A DNA stretch of 64,000 bases from Paralithodes platypus (taxonomy: Eukaryota > Arthropoda > Malacostraca > Decapoda > Lithodidae). The DNA is taken from NCBI GenBank assembly GCA_032716605.1, contig CM064509.1, positions 35,683,618 through 35,747,617 on the forward strand. The letters are read 5' to 3'. The translations under genes and the position numbers were made by a program. Under the pieces are notes generated by a model. It worked only from the letters and a program-made list of their open reading frames with translations, did not search any database and was not told the origin of the DNA. This document shows, one piece after another, positions 41,308-53,010 of the stretch (position 1 is its first letter; each line of letters opens with the position of its first letter).

Positions 41308-41941
41308 ATGGAGCTTTTTCTGAGTGATGCACACAGAGGAGCCTCTATATTATCCTCTTATAGGACCAAGTTGAAAATAACTAAATGGGGTCCCAACAGT
41401 AGGCGGGTCGATGTGGACAAAACCGTAGCCGGGGCAACCTCTGCTCTTTACCTCGTGAGTTCCGGGGCACCCTCAGACCGAACGCGTTTGGTACTTGGCT
41501 ACTCTGCCTCCGACGCTCCCATCATGAATTACATGAACACGATCATCACGGCCCAGGCTCCCGGTTGGTGCCTCTTCAACGGCCTTTCTCTACACGACTA
41601 TGTAAAGACTCGCCTTGTCTCCATGGGCCTGATGAATGATTCGCGATTCGTCGTTAAACCGGTAGAATCGTGCGGAGAGCTGGTGGGATTCAAGTACAAT
41701 GGTGGCCGCACCCCCGCCCACCTCGTCTTTCCCGTTGGTGCCAACGGGGTCAACTGGTTGACCGTCATGCGCGGTTCGACCCATTTGGGGATCGTGGCCG
41801 TGAAGGCGCGCGACGCCTCGACGGCTATTCCGGATCTGAAATGCGGGGGGGGGGGGGGGGGGCGCAACAGTAGGTTGGCAGCTCGTCGCCTTCGAACATG
41901 GAGAGCGGTGCAATGGATAGCTGAAGCGTGCCGAAGTGGCA
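41308..41941 (+). pseudogene. Virus-like gene of unknown function, truncated by a LINE
   Basis: ATG at 41308 follows the divergent promoter region. About 178 codons are clean: MELFLSDAHRGASILSSYRT, VLGYSASDAPIMNYMN, GWCLFNGLSLHDYVKTRL, HLVFPVGANGVNWLTVMRG. At 41845-41862 there is a run of 18 G; the frame that looks most protein-like afterwards (TVGWQLVAFEHGERC) is not the one before it, so the run has probably changed length. Coding sequence ends at the poly-T at 41942, the poly-A tail of a minus-strand LINE. The 5' half is in good condition. No family recognised; it could be an envelope, nucleocapsid or enzyme protein. Confidence 0.5.
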
Positions 41942-43070
41942 TTTTTTTTTTTTTTTTTTTAAGAGACAATGAACGGAGGAAGGAAAAACACAGATAAAAC
42001 AAAAAGGTCCATGTGCCTAAAGGCATCCTCCATTCATAAAATGTTTGTAACAACTGGATTTAAACTTTTGTAGATTGTAAGTTTGTGGAAAGCAACTCGA
42101 GGGAAGTGAATTCCAAAGAGTAGTAGTTCTAGAGATAAATTAATTTTGATAAGCAGAAGTTCTGCATTGTGGAGGAGAAAGTGTAAATTCATGGGCGCTT
42201 CCAGCTGCCCTAGTTCTATGGGGAAAGATGTGGAGAGGCGGCACAATTGAAGCAAGTTCCTCGGAACAATTGCTGTGAAAATATCTGTAGAATAATGCAA
42301 GGGATGCAACGTTTCTTCGTATGGATAATGTAGGAAGGTCCTGTGTGATTGCAGGGTTATTGATTAATCTAATAGCTTTATTTTGAATTTTGTCCAACTG
42401 CCTCAATGCAACCACTCCACTTCCACTCCACAGAGGTGAACAGTATCCATCTGAGAACGCACATGACTTTTATATATTACGGCCAACTGCTCGTCAGTGA
42501 AGAATTCTCGAACTCTGTACAGGAGTCCCAGTTTTTTAGAGGCATTCTTGGCAATGCTTCTAACATAATGTGTCCAGCTCAAGTTAGTAGTTAATGTTAC
42601 ACCGAGAATATCAATACTAAGGGAAGTGGGAATATTTACATCATTACAAAATATATGGGAGTCAGTGAGATTCTGTCGGTTAGAAAATTGAATGTACTTG
42701 GTTTTCTGTGCATTAAAGGAAACTAGATTCTTTTGTCCCCATTCATTAATTCTAGAAAGGTCCTGGTTCAGAGAAACTGCAGTGTTTATTTTTGAATTTA
42801 TAAGATCGGGTTGGGTGAAAGAATTGGTATATGTGAAGGAACTGTGGAGTGTTGAGTCATCTGCGTAGGAATGTATTGGATTATGAGTGGTAGATATGAG
42901 ATCATTGGTATGAATGAGGAACAGAGTTGGGGCCAAATCTGATCCCTGGGGAACACCAGCATTTATTGAGTGAAATAGAGAATAAAGGCCATCTACCATT
43001 ACACATATTTTTCTGTTATTTTTAGGAGTATATATATATATATTTTTTTTGAAAGACCTCCGTCTACGTA
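41942..43070 (-). mobile_element. 5'-truncated Jockey-type LINE with poly-A tail
   Basis: Minus-strand insertion whose poly-A tail (T run 41942-41960) lies at the left. RT motifs on the minus strand: SINAGVPQGSDLAPTLF, HSYADDSTLHSSF, CNDVNIPTSLSIDILGVTL; then the C-terminus LDKIQNKAIRLINNP and FYRYFHSNCSEELASIVPP at 42400-42130. The body begins just inside the RT, so the endonuclease is lost. It interrupts the 41308 gene. A related fragment lies at 46.29-46.96 kb. Confidence 0.8.
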
Positions 43071-43298
43071 TTGTGAAAAACCTGTTATCCTCTGGCAAAT
43101 TGTGGGGTTGAGTGAGTGAAGGGGGGGGAGAGTGAATGAAGGAGGATGCATGTTTTTCATAATACGTGTTGCTAGCCCCAAACGCGCGAGCAACTGTGGC
43201 TTTCAACCATCCGCAACATCCCCTTTTATTAATGTGCATCACACATGTTACATACAAATAAAGTTTATGTTTTGTTTTACCCTACTGTGGAAAGACTA

Positions 43299-44537
43299 CG
43301 GATACACCACTCCTGCCGGGGCCTCACACAGTGGCATGACCCAGTCCTGTCGAACTGAGCTCATGACGCTGGTGGCATTGCCCCGGAGGATAGCCATCCC
43401 TAGTCTTTGCTTGAGCCAGAGGGTTTCCCGAGGTTCTCCTGAAACTTCTCTGATTTTACGGCCTATTTCATTCACCATCTTAAGGGTGGTAGGACCGAAG
43501 ACTCCTGAAGTTTCGAATGCCAGGGGCTCGAACTGATGAATTCTGGCGATGGCTTGATATTTTTCTCGCTTTTTATTTTCTGCTATCCGGGCGGCTTCAC
43601 CTGCTTCGTCGGCGTTTCTGGCGGCGTTGGTTGTGGAGAAAGTGTCAACACATGTGGCATCCCACACGAGGCACCGGCCATTCTTGTAAGGGAAAGTGGT
43701 CATCCCATCTGGCCGTTTGCCGTCTTCTCTGTGAAGTCCATGTGGTTCGAGGATTGATGCACGGTTAGCACTCTGCAGGGCCCGTTTTATGACATCATTT
43801 AGTGCAGAGTGTTTTGGCAGGCGGCCTGCGTTGTAATTACATGACAAGGCATGGTGACCTTGAGCATCCATCCTCCCATCACACTTGCAAGTGTGTGGGT
43901 GACAAACTGCCGCACCCACTCTGAGCGCGATGACGACCCGGAGCGCTTCAGCATTCAAGTGAGTTCCAAGAGGTGGGATGGGGATGGTGTGTAACCACAA
44001 GCCACTCTCCGAACGGGCGGCTGCCTGGAGGCGTGCTTTTGCAACCTGGTCTGCATTGGTTAGGAGATTTTCTTGAGTTTTCTTCGCCGAGATGGTATCC
44101 CACGCTTTCTGCTTGCTCCTGGAGGTACCCTGAGGCTCCTCCTCTACTCCTGTACTTCCCTTCCAGGTGTTAATCGCTGCTGTTACGTCCCCTTTAAGTG
44201 TCATTCCGGGTTGAGAATAAAGGATGGACAATACAAGGTCGTTGGTTGCGATGAGGGAAGAGATAAAGGCTGGGGAGGCAATATCCGAGGCTCTCCGTAT
44301 GCCCAAGCCCCCGAGGCGGACAGGAAGGGTGGCTTGTGTCCAGGCCCGTTCTTTAAATTCCACGTTGGTGATGCTGGTCACTGCTTCTCGGATAATGCTG
44401 TCTAATTCTTGGAGTGCCTCTATCCATTGCGCTACGAAGACAGTTAAAGAATGGTGGACAAGCCTACGATTTATTATGCAGTTTCGAATCCAGCATATCA
44501 ATCTAAGCATGTACACCCATTCCAACTGCGCTATCAT
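43299..44537 (-). pseudogene. LINE ORF2 C-terminal domain (413 codons open)
   Basis: Minus frame from 44537 to the stop at 43299-43301. It lacks the RT palm but has the characteristic C-terminal region of a widespread arthropod LINE family: LPVRLGGLGIRRASDIASPA, CHPHTCKCDGRMDAQGHHAL (a Cys/His knuckle), ALNDVIKRALQSANRAS, DGKRPDGMTTFPYKNGR then VWDATCVDTFSTTNA. The DGKRPDG...VWD arrangement could be a restriction-like nuclease fold, which is an inference. 413 codons without a stop is unusually good preservation. A poly-A signal (AATAAA) lies about 75 bp beyond the stop. Confidence 0.75.
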
Positions 44538-44681
44538 AGGCTATGGATAGATGAAGGAAGGAGTAATTAATGGGGCTTTAACCCTAAGGAAGGCCTCTCT
44601 ATAAATTACCCCTGAACCTGAATGAATTATTATGTTCCCTCGAAGTTTCGAATCCTGCATATCAATCTAAGCATGTACAGT
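44484..44681 (+). repeat. 36-bp direct repeat spaced by about 164 bp
   Basis: gtttcgaatcc(a/t)gcatatc followed by aatctaagcatgtaca occurs at about 44482-44517 and 44646-44681 with a single difference. The interval between is non-coding. Confidence 0.7.
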
Positions 44682-44689
44682 TGTGGACA

Positions 44690-45330
44690 GATGAAACAGA
44701 TACAGCTTTGGTCTGTCCAAGACCTCAATAGAGGGCAGCACAAGTAGTGTCCATAAATTATCTGGTAACAGTGATGGTGTGGGGGTAGTAGGTGAAGGTA
44801 TGGGGTGGAAGGAGGGAGGCGAGGGAGGGGGAAGGAGGGTACAGAGGTGAGAGGGGGAACTAGGGGCGAGGTGGTAGCAGGTGGGGGTGGAGGAAAGTGG
44901 TTGGCCAAATACTTTACTGTGAAAGAATAATACATTTTGTGTTTTGATCATTATGTGATCATTATGCATGCGTAATATTGGAGTCGTGAGGTGTGTGTAA
45001 CATAATAAACGCGCTACAGGCTGCTAACCTGCTATTGCTCTCTCTCTCCATATACAATATATATGTGACATATAGGCATTCAAATATATGATATCTTATA
45101 TCTCTAATGTAGTACTACTTTATTTGTGTTCTCTGCTTAGAGCGCCTACTGAGTTGTGATATCGGGAATTTGGTATTGTTCAAACATGGGAGCGTCAGAA
45201 ACATCTGTTGGTTATCTAACAAGGGGAAATATAGTAATTGTTAATATTTGTCAGTTGGTGAGTCAGTCAAACTTCAAATATTGTAGTTGGTGTTTCAGCA
45301 TAATGGTGAGTGTATAGGTCATAGTAGTAA
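44690..45330. other. Gene-free region
   Basis: No supported gene. A G-rich tract at 44770-44890 (plus strand; C/P-rich on the other) and ordinary AT-rich sequence. Confidence 0.6.
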
Positions 45331-45337
45331 CGAAAGT

Positions 45338-46083
45338 TTGTAATGCATATATGGTGTATATAATACGGTATCAATGACACGCCAATTAAAGTGTTTTCCC
45401 AAGTGTACCGGAGATGTTGTTGTTGTTGTTGTTGTTGTTCCCAAAGCTGCCTGGCCGAACAGCCCCAAGGCCCCGAGCAGGCAAAGGCCATAACCGTGCG
45501 CCCCCACAGAACCCTCACTGCCGACCACAATAAAGCCTGGGTGACCGAAGCCACTCCATGGCGGGGAGCTGAGGAGGGTGCGGAAACGCCCAGGAAACCA
45601 AAGCCCCACCCAGGGCCCTGTGACCCTCAGCAATTATGAAGAGAAAGTTGAGGGGCAAAGGAAAAAATGTGACGCTTTGGCTTCCAATCTAGGTAGACTG
45701 GGAGGTCAATCCACGGAAGAGACGCCGTCACTTGAGATCTAGAAAATATAAAAGTAAAAGGAACAGTCAGAGTAAGCTATGGGTATGGCAGAGATCGCTC
45801 AGTTCTCACTCTGATAGACCAGCCCATCACCAGGAGGTGTTATCAGTGTTGGCATTGTCACGGGTATATAATCGCTTTTCATTATACACGTCCATAAAAA
45901 TTTAAACAATATTTCTTAATATATGCAATACATATATGGTGTATATAATACGGTATCAATAACACGCCAATTAAAGTGTTTTCCAAGTGTACCGGAGGTG
46001 TTATCAGTGTTGGCATTGTCACGGGTATATAATCGCTTTTCTTTATACACCTCCATACAAATTTAAACAATATTTCTTAATAT
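45338..46083 (+). repeat. 160-bp tandem duplication, first copy split by a LINE tail
   Basis: Copy 2 is 45924-46083. Copy 1 begins at 45338 (atatatggtgtatataatac) and its remainder resumes at 45831 (gtgttatcagtgttggcatt), the two parts being separated by a 0.4 kb insertion at 45413-45830. The uninterrupted copy shows the original joint (accggaggtgttatc). Confidence 0.8.
45413..45830 (-). mobile_element. LINE 3'-end insertion with (AAC)n tail
   Basis: Reverse-complement (AAC)n tail at 45418-45440, followed by the same 3' region as window positions 1-165 and about 190 further bases. It is the 3' terminus of the (AAC)n LINE family, inserted into the first copy of a 160-bp duplication. Confidence 0.8.
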
Positions 46084-46289
46084 ATTTAGTTACAAACCGA
46101 CTTTACAATAGCATTATTGATAACTCTAGATTTTATACATCCTTATCATTCAATAAAGAGGGTAATCTTATTCTTGCTAAATAATTGACTCACACAATAA
46201 CTGTAGAGCGAGGCTGATATAAAAGCATGGTCATTTTATAGTTAGTAGATAATTTTGCTATGTGAGTTAGTGAGACAAAAGGCAGAACT

Positions 46290-46960
46290 GCCTGTGACGA
46301 GTGCCTTTCCATAGTTGAAAGAGCGACGGAATCCAAAATCAAGGAATGTTCGAGCCAAAATGCCTGGACACACGGAGTTTAAAGTAATTACAGTCATAGG
46401 ATGAGGGGAAAATGGATTCAGGGTAGAGCGTTCCAGAGCTCAGCTGTTGAATAGGGGAAAGATTGGGAATATCATTTCACTCTTGGGTTGGAGAGTTGCA
46501 AAGAGTAGGGTGGGATTGCGTTGGAAAACGGGTCTACGTACTCTTCGTAGAGGAGGTGGTATACATTGAAAGAGGGTTAGGAACATTGATTATTGTAATA
46601 TCGGTAGAATAGCGAGATAGATGCAACTTTGTGACGAAGAGAGAGAGATCGCAGAGAGTCAGGGAGTGGACACGAGTTAATGAGACGAAAGGTTTTCTTT
46701 TCTACTTTGTCAAGAAATGCTGTGTGAGAGGATCTTCCCCACACATGTGAACAACACTCAATACATGGACGCACTGTGCCTCTGTATACAGAGCAAGAAA
46801 CTGTGCCGGGGTAAAGAACCCCCGGAGACGATTGAGCATACCCAGCTTCTGGAAAGCTGTTTTAGCAAGGGTGGTAATATGATCCTTCCAAGTGAGATCA
46901 GGAGAAAAGGAGACACCGAGAATACTGAGAGAAGATAATCGTTTTCTGAAATCGTTGAAT
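46290..46960 (-). mobile_element. Jockey-type LINE fragment (RT C-terminus)
   Basis: The minus frame at 46774-46577 reads CCSHVWGRSSHTAFLDKVEK and SLSLRHKVASISLFYRYYNN, parallel to the C-terminus of the LINE at 42.1-42.4 kb. Flanking bases continue the homology in other frames. Heavily decayed. Confidence 0.6.
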
Positions 46961-46969
46961 GTGGATAAT

Positions 46970-47690
46970 ATGAAGAATTTATTTTAATTTACTGATGAAG
47001 CTATCTTAACCCTCTCACTTTCTTGACGCAATTTTGAGCCTATTAGGGATACTTTAAAGCCTTTGTTACCATCAGGGGTGTTTAGAAACCTTTAGTTTAG
47101 TTACTTCAATCTTTGCAGTTGCCTTTGAGTTAGCTGTGGGCAGAAAACTAATTTTGGAGAGGTAATTATAAGAGTGAGAGAACTCTATTTATTATTGCTA
47201 ATATGGCAACCTCTGCGTCATAAAAACGTGAAAGGGTTAAATGAACGAACCTCGTAGTCGGCGCTTTTTAAGAGAGAGAGAGAGAGAGAGAGTGAATAAT
47301 ATCCTCTAATCACAGACTGCTAGGTAGATAATTGTATCTCCGTAACTATTTGGTTTATCGTAATTCTGAAGTAACTTTTGGAATCCTCATAAAATTCCGT
47401 TTCCATATATGTATGCAAATAAAGCTATTTGTGGTCAAAAAATTTAGCTAGCGCGAGTTGGAAATAAGGTATTTCGATTGTTATGTTATAATACATGTTA
47501 TGGAGTGCCCCAATGTATTTGTTTTGTAATTATTCTATGTTTTTATTTGCTTATCTTCAAGTTCAATCAATAGCAAAACCGATGGTAGCTCATTTATCGA
47601 AATACAAGGATGTGTTGGTAGATAAAAACGTCAAAAAATCAAATTATTGCCGGGCGCGAAACTGGCTTATTAAGTTTTAAGTTTAAAAAA
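46970..47690. other. Gene-free AT-rich region
   Basis: AT-rich sequence with a (GA)n tract at 47271-47292. No gene is supported. Confidence 0.6.
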
Positions 47691-48039
47691 GGCCTCCAGT
47701 CATTAATAGGCTTGCAACACTGCTCTCTCTCTCTCACCGTTGATTCATTTAAACTCCGCCTAGACAAATATCTCGCATCAAACCGGCGACTGACTGCGTT
47801 TGTAAATGAATAACTTTATGTTATCCCCCCCTCAGTTACTAACCCATCTGTCCCCTACTAACTTCTTAATCCTGCCACGGACATTAGTTCCAGGGCAGTA
47901 GTTCCCTTTCCAATGTTCCCTTACCCACTCTAAACCACTGTTTGGACACTTGATCCTCAGTGTTTTGGAGGACAAGCAGCCTAGAAGGGTCACTAGACCT
48001 GTTGTTGCTTGATTTCCTTTGTACTCCTTTGTATTCCTT

Positions 48040-48103
<64 letters not shown>

Positions 48104-48110
48104 ATCCTGC
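47690..48110 (+). mobile_element. Decayed LINE 3' end (CR1-like C-terminus)
   Basis: The plus frame near 47740-47810 reads TVDSFKLRLDKYLASN, the typical last residues of CR1-like ORF2 proteins, followed by a short untranslated region that ends in a (CT)n tract at 48041-48100 with a repeated tttcctttgtactcc word on both sides. Confidence 0.45.
48041..48100 (+). repeat. (CT)n microsatellite
   Basis: About 30 uninterrupted CT dinucleotides. A (GT)n-(GA)n compound tract follows at 48190-48235. Confidence 0.95.
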
Positions 48111-48333
48111 CATGGATTGTTGTTTGATTTCCTTTGTACTCCCTCTGTGAGATCTTTCCTAATTTGAAAACAAATAGACACAGACAGACACAGTGTGTGT
48201 GTGTGTGTGTGTGAGAGAGAGACAGAGAGAGGCAGACTCACTTTTATGGTGTCAATCAAACATTAAAAAAGTGCAGCGATTGCATAACAATGTTTGCATG
48301 CAGGGACTGACTCCCTCTCTCTCTCTCACACTG

Positions 48334-48368
<35 letters not shown>

Positions 48369-48375
48369 GTATGTC

Positions 48376-48414
<39 letters not shown>

Positions 48415-48612
48415 CAAAGATTTTTTAGCTAACGTCTTGCCAAAATCAGCAGCAATGAGCGCGCTCACGCTGTCCTGTTAAAGAAATCGAGTTGTCAATT
48501 ATTTGTCCACGACATCTTTCACCCACAAAAATTTAGGAGAGAACAAATTTAGGAGAGACTTACCTTGCTCCACCTAGAGAGACTACCTGGCCGCACCCTG
48601 CACCGTCTAGAG

Positions 48613-48955
48613 CAGGGGTGGGGAACGTCCGGCCCGGGGGCCTGATCAGGCCCTCGGGATCATTCGATCAGGTGTCCGCAAGGTGTTCTGAAATGTGCTA
48701 ATTTGCTTGCAATTTAATATGTACTAAAATCAAATTTAGTCTTTGTGTATGTTTAAATCGAAAAGTACAGACTCCTTGAATTTATAGTCACAATATCATA
48801 GAATTTATACAAATATAAGATAATTAAACAAATCATTATCAACCCCTTGACGGTTGATGCACTTTAATTGGCAGTTTATTCTGGCTATCATGATTAGACA
48901 ATTGTATTCAGCTTATGAAGGATCTGTGGGTAACGACTATCTCATTTAACCTTTT
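48613..48955 (+). mobile_element. hAT-type transposon end or MITE inside the first satellite unit
   Basis: Begins caggggtggggaacgtccgg, the style of many hAT terminal repeats, and interrupts the satellite unit between its minisatellite (ends about 48612) and its core (resumes attttaacacacaaat at about 48963). The opposite terminal repeat is not clear, so the right edge is approximate. Confidence 0.5.
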
Positions 48956-49906
48956 GACTTTCATTTTAACACACAAATCTTTAGGCGATCTTCTGCTATC
49001 CAACGTGAGTTGGTGGAATTGGGAGCGATCGGAAATACTTCGATCCAAGAGCTACGACCACCCCAGTCAGACGACTCTGCTATACGAATTGAGTTGGCGG
49101 TGAACCTTTTTTCTTCGAGAGGGTCTAAATTGTGTGTGTGAAAAATTTAAAGAAATCGAATTGTCAATTATTTTGCCACGACATCTTTCACCCACAAAAA
49201 TTTAGGAGAGAACATTTTTAGGAGAGATTTTTTTTAGGAGAGACTACTTGGCCGGCCTGCTGCACCCAGAGATATTTTTTATGGGATTATTTTTGGTGAG
49301 TCGTCTGACTGGGGGTACGACACATTATACGAAGCATGATCTAGGACAGTATACGACGCATTAAACGAAGCATGACCTTGCTATTCGACGCATTATACGA
49401 AGTGTGACAGCGAGAGGAGGATCTGATGGGAGGGGATTGAGAGGTGCTTAGTCGGCTGTTGTCAAAGATACCCAGAGAGAGACTACCTGGCCGGGCTGCT
49501 CCACCCAGAGAGGCGATTACCTGGCTGGGCTGCTCCACCCAGAGAGGCGACTACCTGGCCGGGCTGCTCCACCTAGAGAGAGACTACCTGGCCGGGCTGC
49601 TGCGGCGTCGCCGCTGTACGGGTCCCTGTCGTGATTTTAACACACAAATCTTTACGCGATCTTCTGCTGTCCAACGTGAGTTGGTGGAATTGGGAGCGAT
49701 CGGAAATACTTCGATCCGAGAGCTACGACCACCCCAGTCAGACGACTCGCCAAAAATAAATTCTGCTATACGACCTGAGTTGGCGGTGAACCTTTTTTCT
49801 TCGGGAGGGTCTAAATTTGTGTGTGTGAAAAATTTAAAGAAATCGAGTTGTCAATTATTTTGCCACGACATTTTTCACCCACAAACATTTAGGAGAGAAA
49901 AGAAGA

Positions 49907-49945
<39 letters not shown>

Positions 49946-50904
49946 CAAAGATTTTTTAGGTAACGTCTTGCCCATAATCAGCTGCAATGAGCGCGCTCAC
50001 GCTGTCCTGTTAAAGAAATCGAGTTGTCAATTATTTTGTCACAACATCTTTCACCCACAAAAATTTAGGAGAAATTTTGTTTAGGAGAGAAAATGTTTAG
50101 GAGAGAGATTACCTGGCCGGGGTGCTCCACCCAGAGAGGCGACTACCTGGCCGGGCTGCTCCAGCTAGAGAGAGACTACCTGGCCGGGCTGCTGCTGCGT
50201 CGCCGCTGTACGGGTCCCTGTCGTGATTTTAACACACAAGTCTTTAGGCGATCTTCTGCTGTCCAACTTGAGTTGGTGAAATTGGGAGCGATCGGAAATA
50301 CTTCGATCCGAGAGCTACGACCACCCCAGTCAGACGACTCCCCAAAAATAAATTCTGCTATACGACTTGAGTTGGCGGTGAACGTTTTTTCTTCGGGAGG
50401 GTCTAAATTTGTGTGTGTGAAAAATTTATAAAGAAATCGAGATGTCAATTATTTTGCCACGACATCATTCACCCACAAAAATATAGGAGAGAAAAAATTT
50501 AGGAGAGATTTTTTTTAGGAGAGACTACCTGGCCGGGCTGTTCCACCCGGAGATATTTTTGTGGGATTATTTTTGGTGAGTCGTCTGACTGGGGGTACGA
50601 CACATTATACGAAGCATGACCTAGGACAGTATACGACGCATTAAACGAAGCATGACCTAGCTATACGATGCATTATACGAAGCGTGACAGCGAGAGGAGG
50701 ATCTGATGGGAGGGGATTCAGAGGTGCTTAGTCGGTTGTTGTCAAAGATACCCAGAGAGAGACTACCTGGCCGGGCTGATCCACCCAGAGAGGCGACTAC
50801 CTGGCCGGGCTGCTCCACCCAGAGAGGCGACTATCTGGCCGGGCTGCTCCACCTAGAGAGAGACTACCTGGCCGGGCTGCTGCGGAGTGGCCGCTGTACG
50901 GGTC

Positions 50905-53010
50905 CCTGTCGTGATTTTAACACACAAATCTTTAGGCGATCTTCTGCTGTCCAACGTGAGTTGGTGGAATTGGGAGCGATCGGAAATACTTCGATCCGAG
51001 AGCTACGACCACCCAAGTCAGACGACTCGCCAAAAATGAATTCTGCTATACGACTTGAGTTGGCGGTGAACCTTTTTACTTCGTGAGGGTCTAAATTTGT
51101 GTGTGTGAAAAATTTAAAGTAATCGAGTTGTCAATTATTTTGCCACGACATCTTTCACCCACAAAAATTTAGGAGAGAAATGAAGATGTGTCTGTCTCTC
51201 TCTCTCTCTCTCTGAGTCAAAGATTTTTTAGCTAACGTCTTGCCCATAATCAGCAGCAATGAGCGCGCTCACGCTGTCCTGTTAAAGAAATCGAGTTGTC
51301 AATTATTTTGCCACAACATTTTTCACGCACAAAAATTGATGAGAGAAAAAATTTAGGAGAATTTTTTAAGGAGAGACTACCTGGCCGGGCTGCTCCCCCC
51401 AGAGAAATATTTTATGGTATTATTTTTGGTGAGTCGTCTGACCGAGGGTACGACACATTATACGAAGCATGACCTAGGACAGTATGCGACGCATTAAACG
51501 AATCATGACCTATCTATACGACGCATTATACGAAGCGTGACAGCAAGAGGAGGATCTGATGGTAGGAGATTGAGAGGTGCTTAGTCGGCTGTTGTCAAAG
51601 ATACCCAGAGAGAGACTACCTGGCCGGGCTGCTCTATCCAGTGAGGCGACTACCTGGCTGAGCTGCTCCACCCAGAGAGGCGACTACCTGGCTGGGCTGC
51701 TCCACCTAGAGAGAGACTACCTGGCCGGGCTGCTGCGGCGTCGCCGCTGTGCGATTCCCTGTCGTGATTTTAACACACAAATCTTTAGGCGATCTTCTGC
51801 TGTCCAACGTGAGTTGGTGGAATTGGGAGCGATCGGAAATACTTCGATCCGAGAGCTACGACCACCCCAGTCAGACGACTCGCCAAAAATAAATTCTGCT
51901 ATACGACTTGAGTTGGCGGTGAACCTTTTTTCTTCGGGATGGTCTAAATTTGTGTGTGTGAAAAATTTAAAGAAATCGAGTTGTCAATTATTTTGCCACA
52001 ACATCTTTCACCCACAAAAATTTATGAGAGAAAAGAAGATGTGTCTGTCTCTCTCTCTCTCTCTCTCTGAGTCAAAGCTTTTTTAGCTAACGTCTTGCCC
52101 ATAATCAGCAGCAATGAGCGCGCTCATGCTGTCCTGTTAAAGAAATCGAGTTGTCAATTATTTTGCCACGACATCTTTCACCCACAAAAATTTAGGAGAG
52201 AAAAAATTTAGGAGAGAATTTTTTTAGGAGAAACTACCTGGCCGGGCTGCTCCACCCAAAGATATTTTTATGGTATTATTTTTGGTGAGTCGTCTGACCG
52301 GGGGTACGACACATTATACGAAGCATGACCTAGGACAGTATATGACACATTAAACGAATCATGACCTAGCTATACGACGCATTATACGAAGCGTGACACC
52401 GGGAGGAGGATCTGATGGGAGGGGATTGAGAGGTGCTTAGTCGGCTGTTGTCAAAGATACCCAGAGAGAGACTACCTGGCCGGGCTGCTCCACCCAGACA
52501 GGCGACTACCTGGCCAGGCTGCTCCACCCAGAGAGGCGACTACCTGGCCGGGCTGCTCCACCCAGAGAGGCGACTACCTGGCCGGGCTGCTCCACCTAGA
52601 GAGAGACTACCTTGCCGGGCTGCTGCGGCGTCGCCGCTGTACGGGTCCCTGTCGTGATTGTAACACACAAATCTTTAGGCGATCTTCTGCTGTCCAACGT
52701 GAGTTGGTGAAATTGGGAGAGATCAAAAATACTTCGATCCGATAGCTACGACCACCCCAGTCAGACGACTCACCAAAATAAATTCTGCTATACGACTTGA
52801 GTTGGCGGTGAACCTTTTTTCTTCGGGAGGGTCTAAATTTGTGTGTGTGAAAAATTTAAAGAAATTGAGTTGTCAATTATTTTGCCACATCTTTCAAACA
52901 CAAAAATTTAGGAGAGAAAAGAAGATGTATCTGTCTCTCTCTCTCTCTCTGAGTCAAAGATATTTTAGCTAATGTCTTGCCCATAATCAGCAGCAATGAG
53001 CGCGCTCATG
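50905..53010 (+). repeat. Higher-order segment, copy 1
   Basis: About 2.1 kb covering two and a half satellite units that are near-identical to 55378-57450 (offset about 4473 at the start and 4441 at the end, the difference being mainly one lost 34-bp minisatellite copy). They share private variants such as caccacccaagtcagacg, cttcgtgagggtc, gagagatcaaaaatac and gctctatccagtgagg. Confidence 0.85.

Noticed and set aside
47832..48113. Arg/Glu-rich minus-strand ORF
   Set aside because: Driven by the (CT)n tract at 48041-48100.
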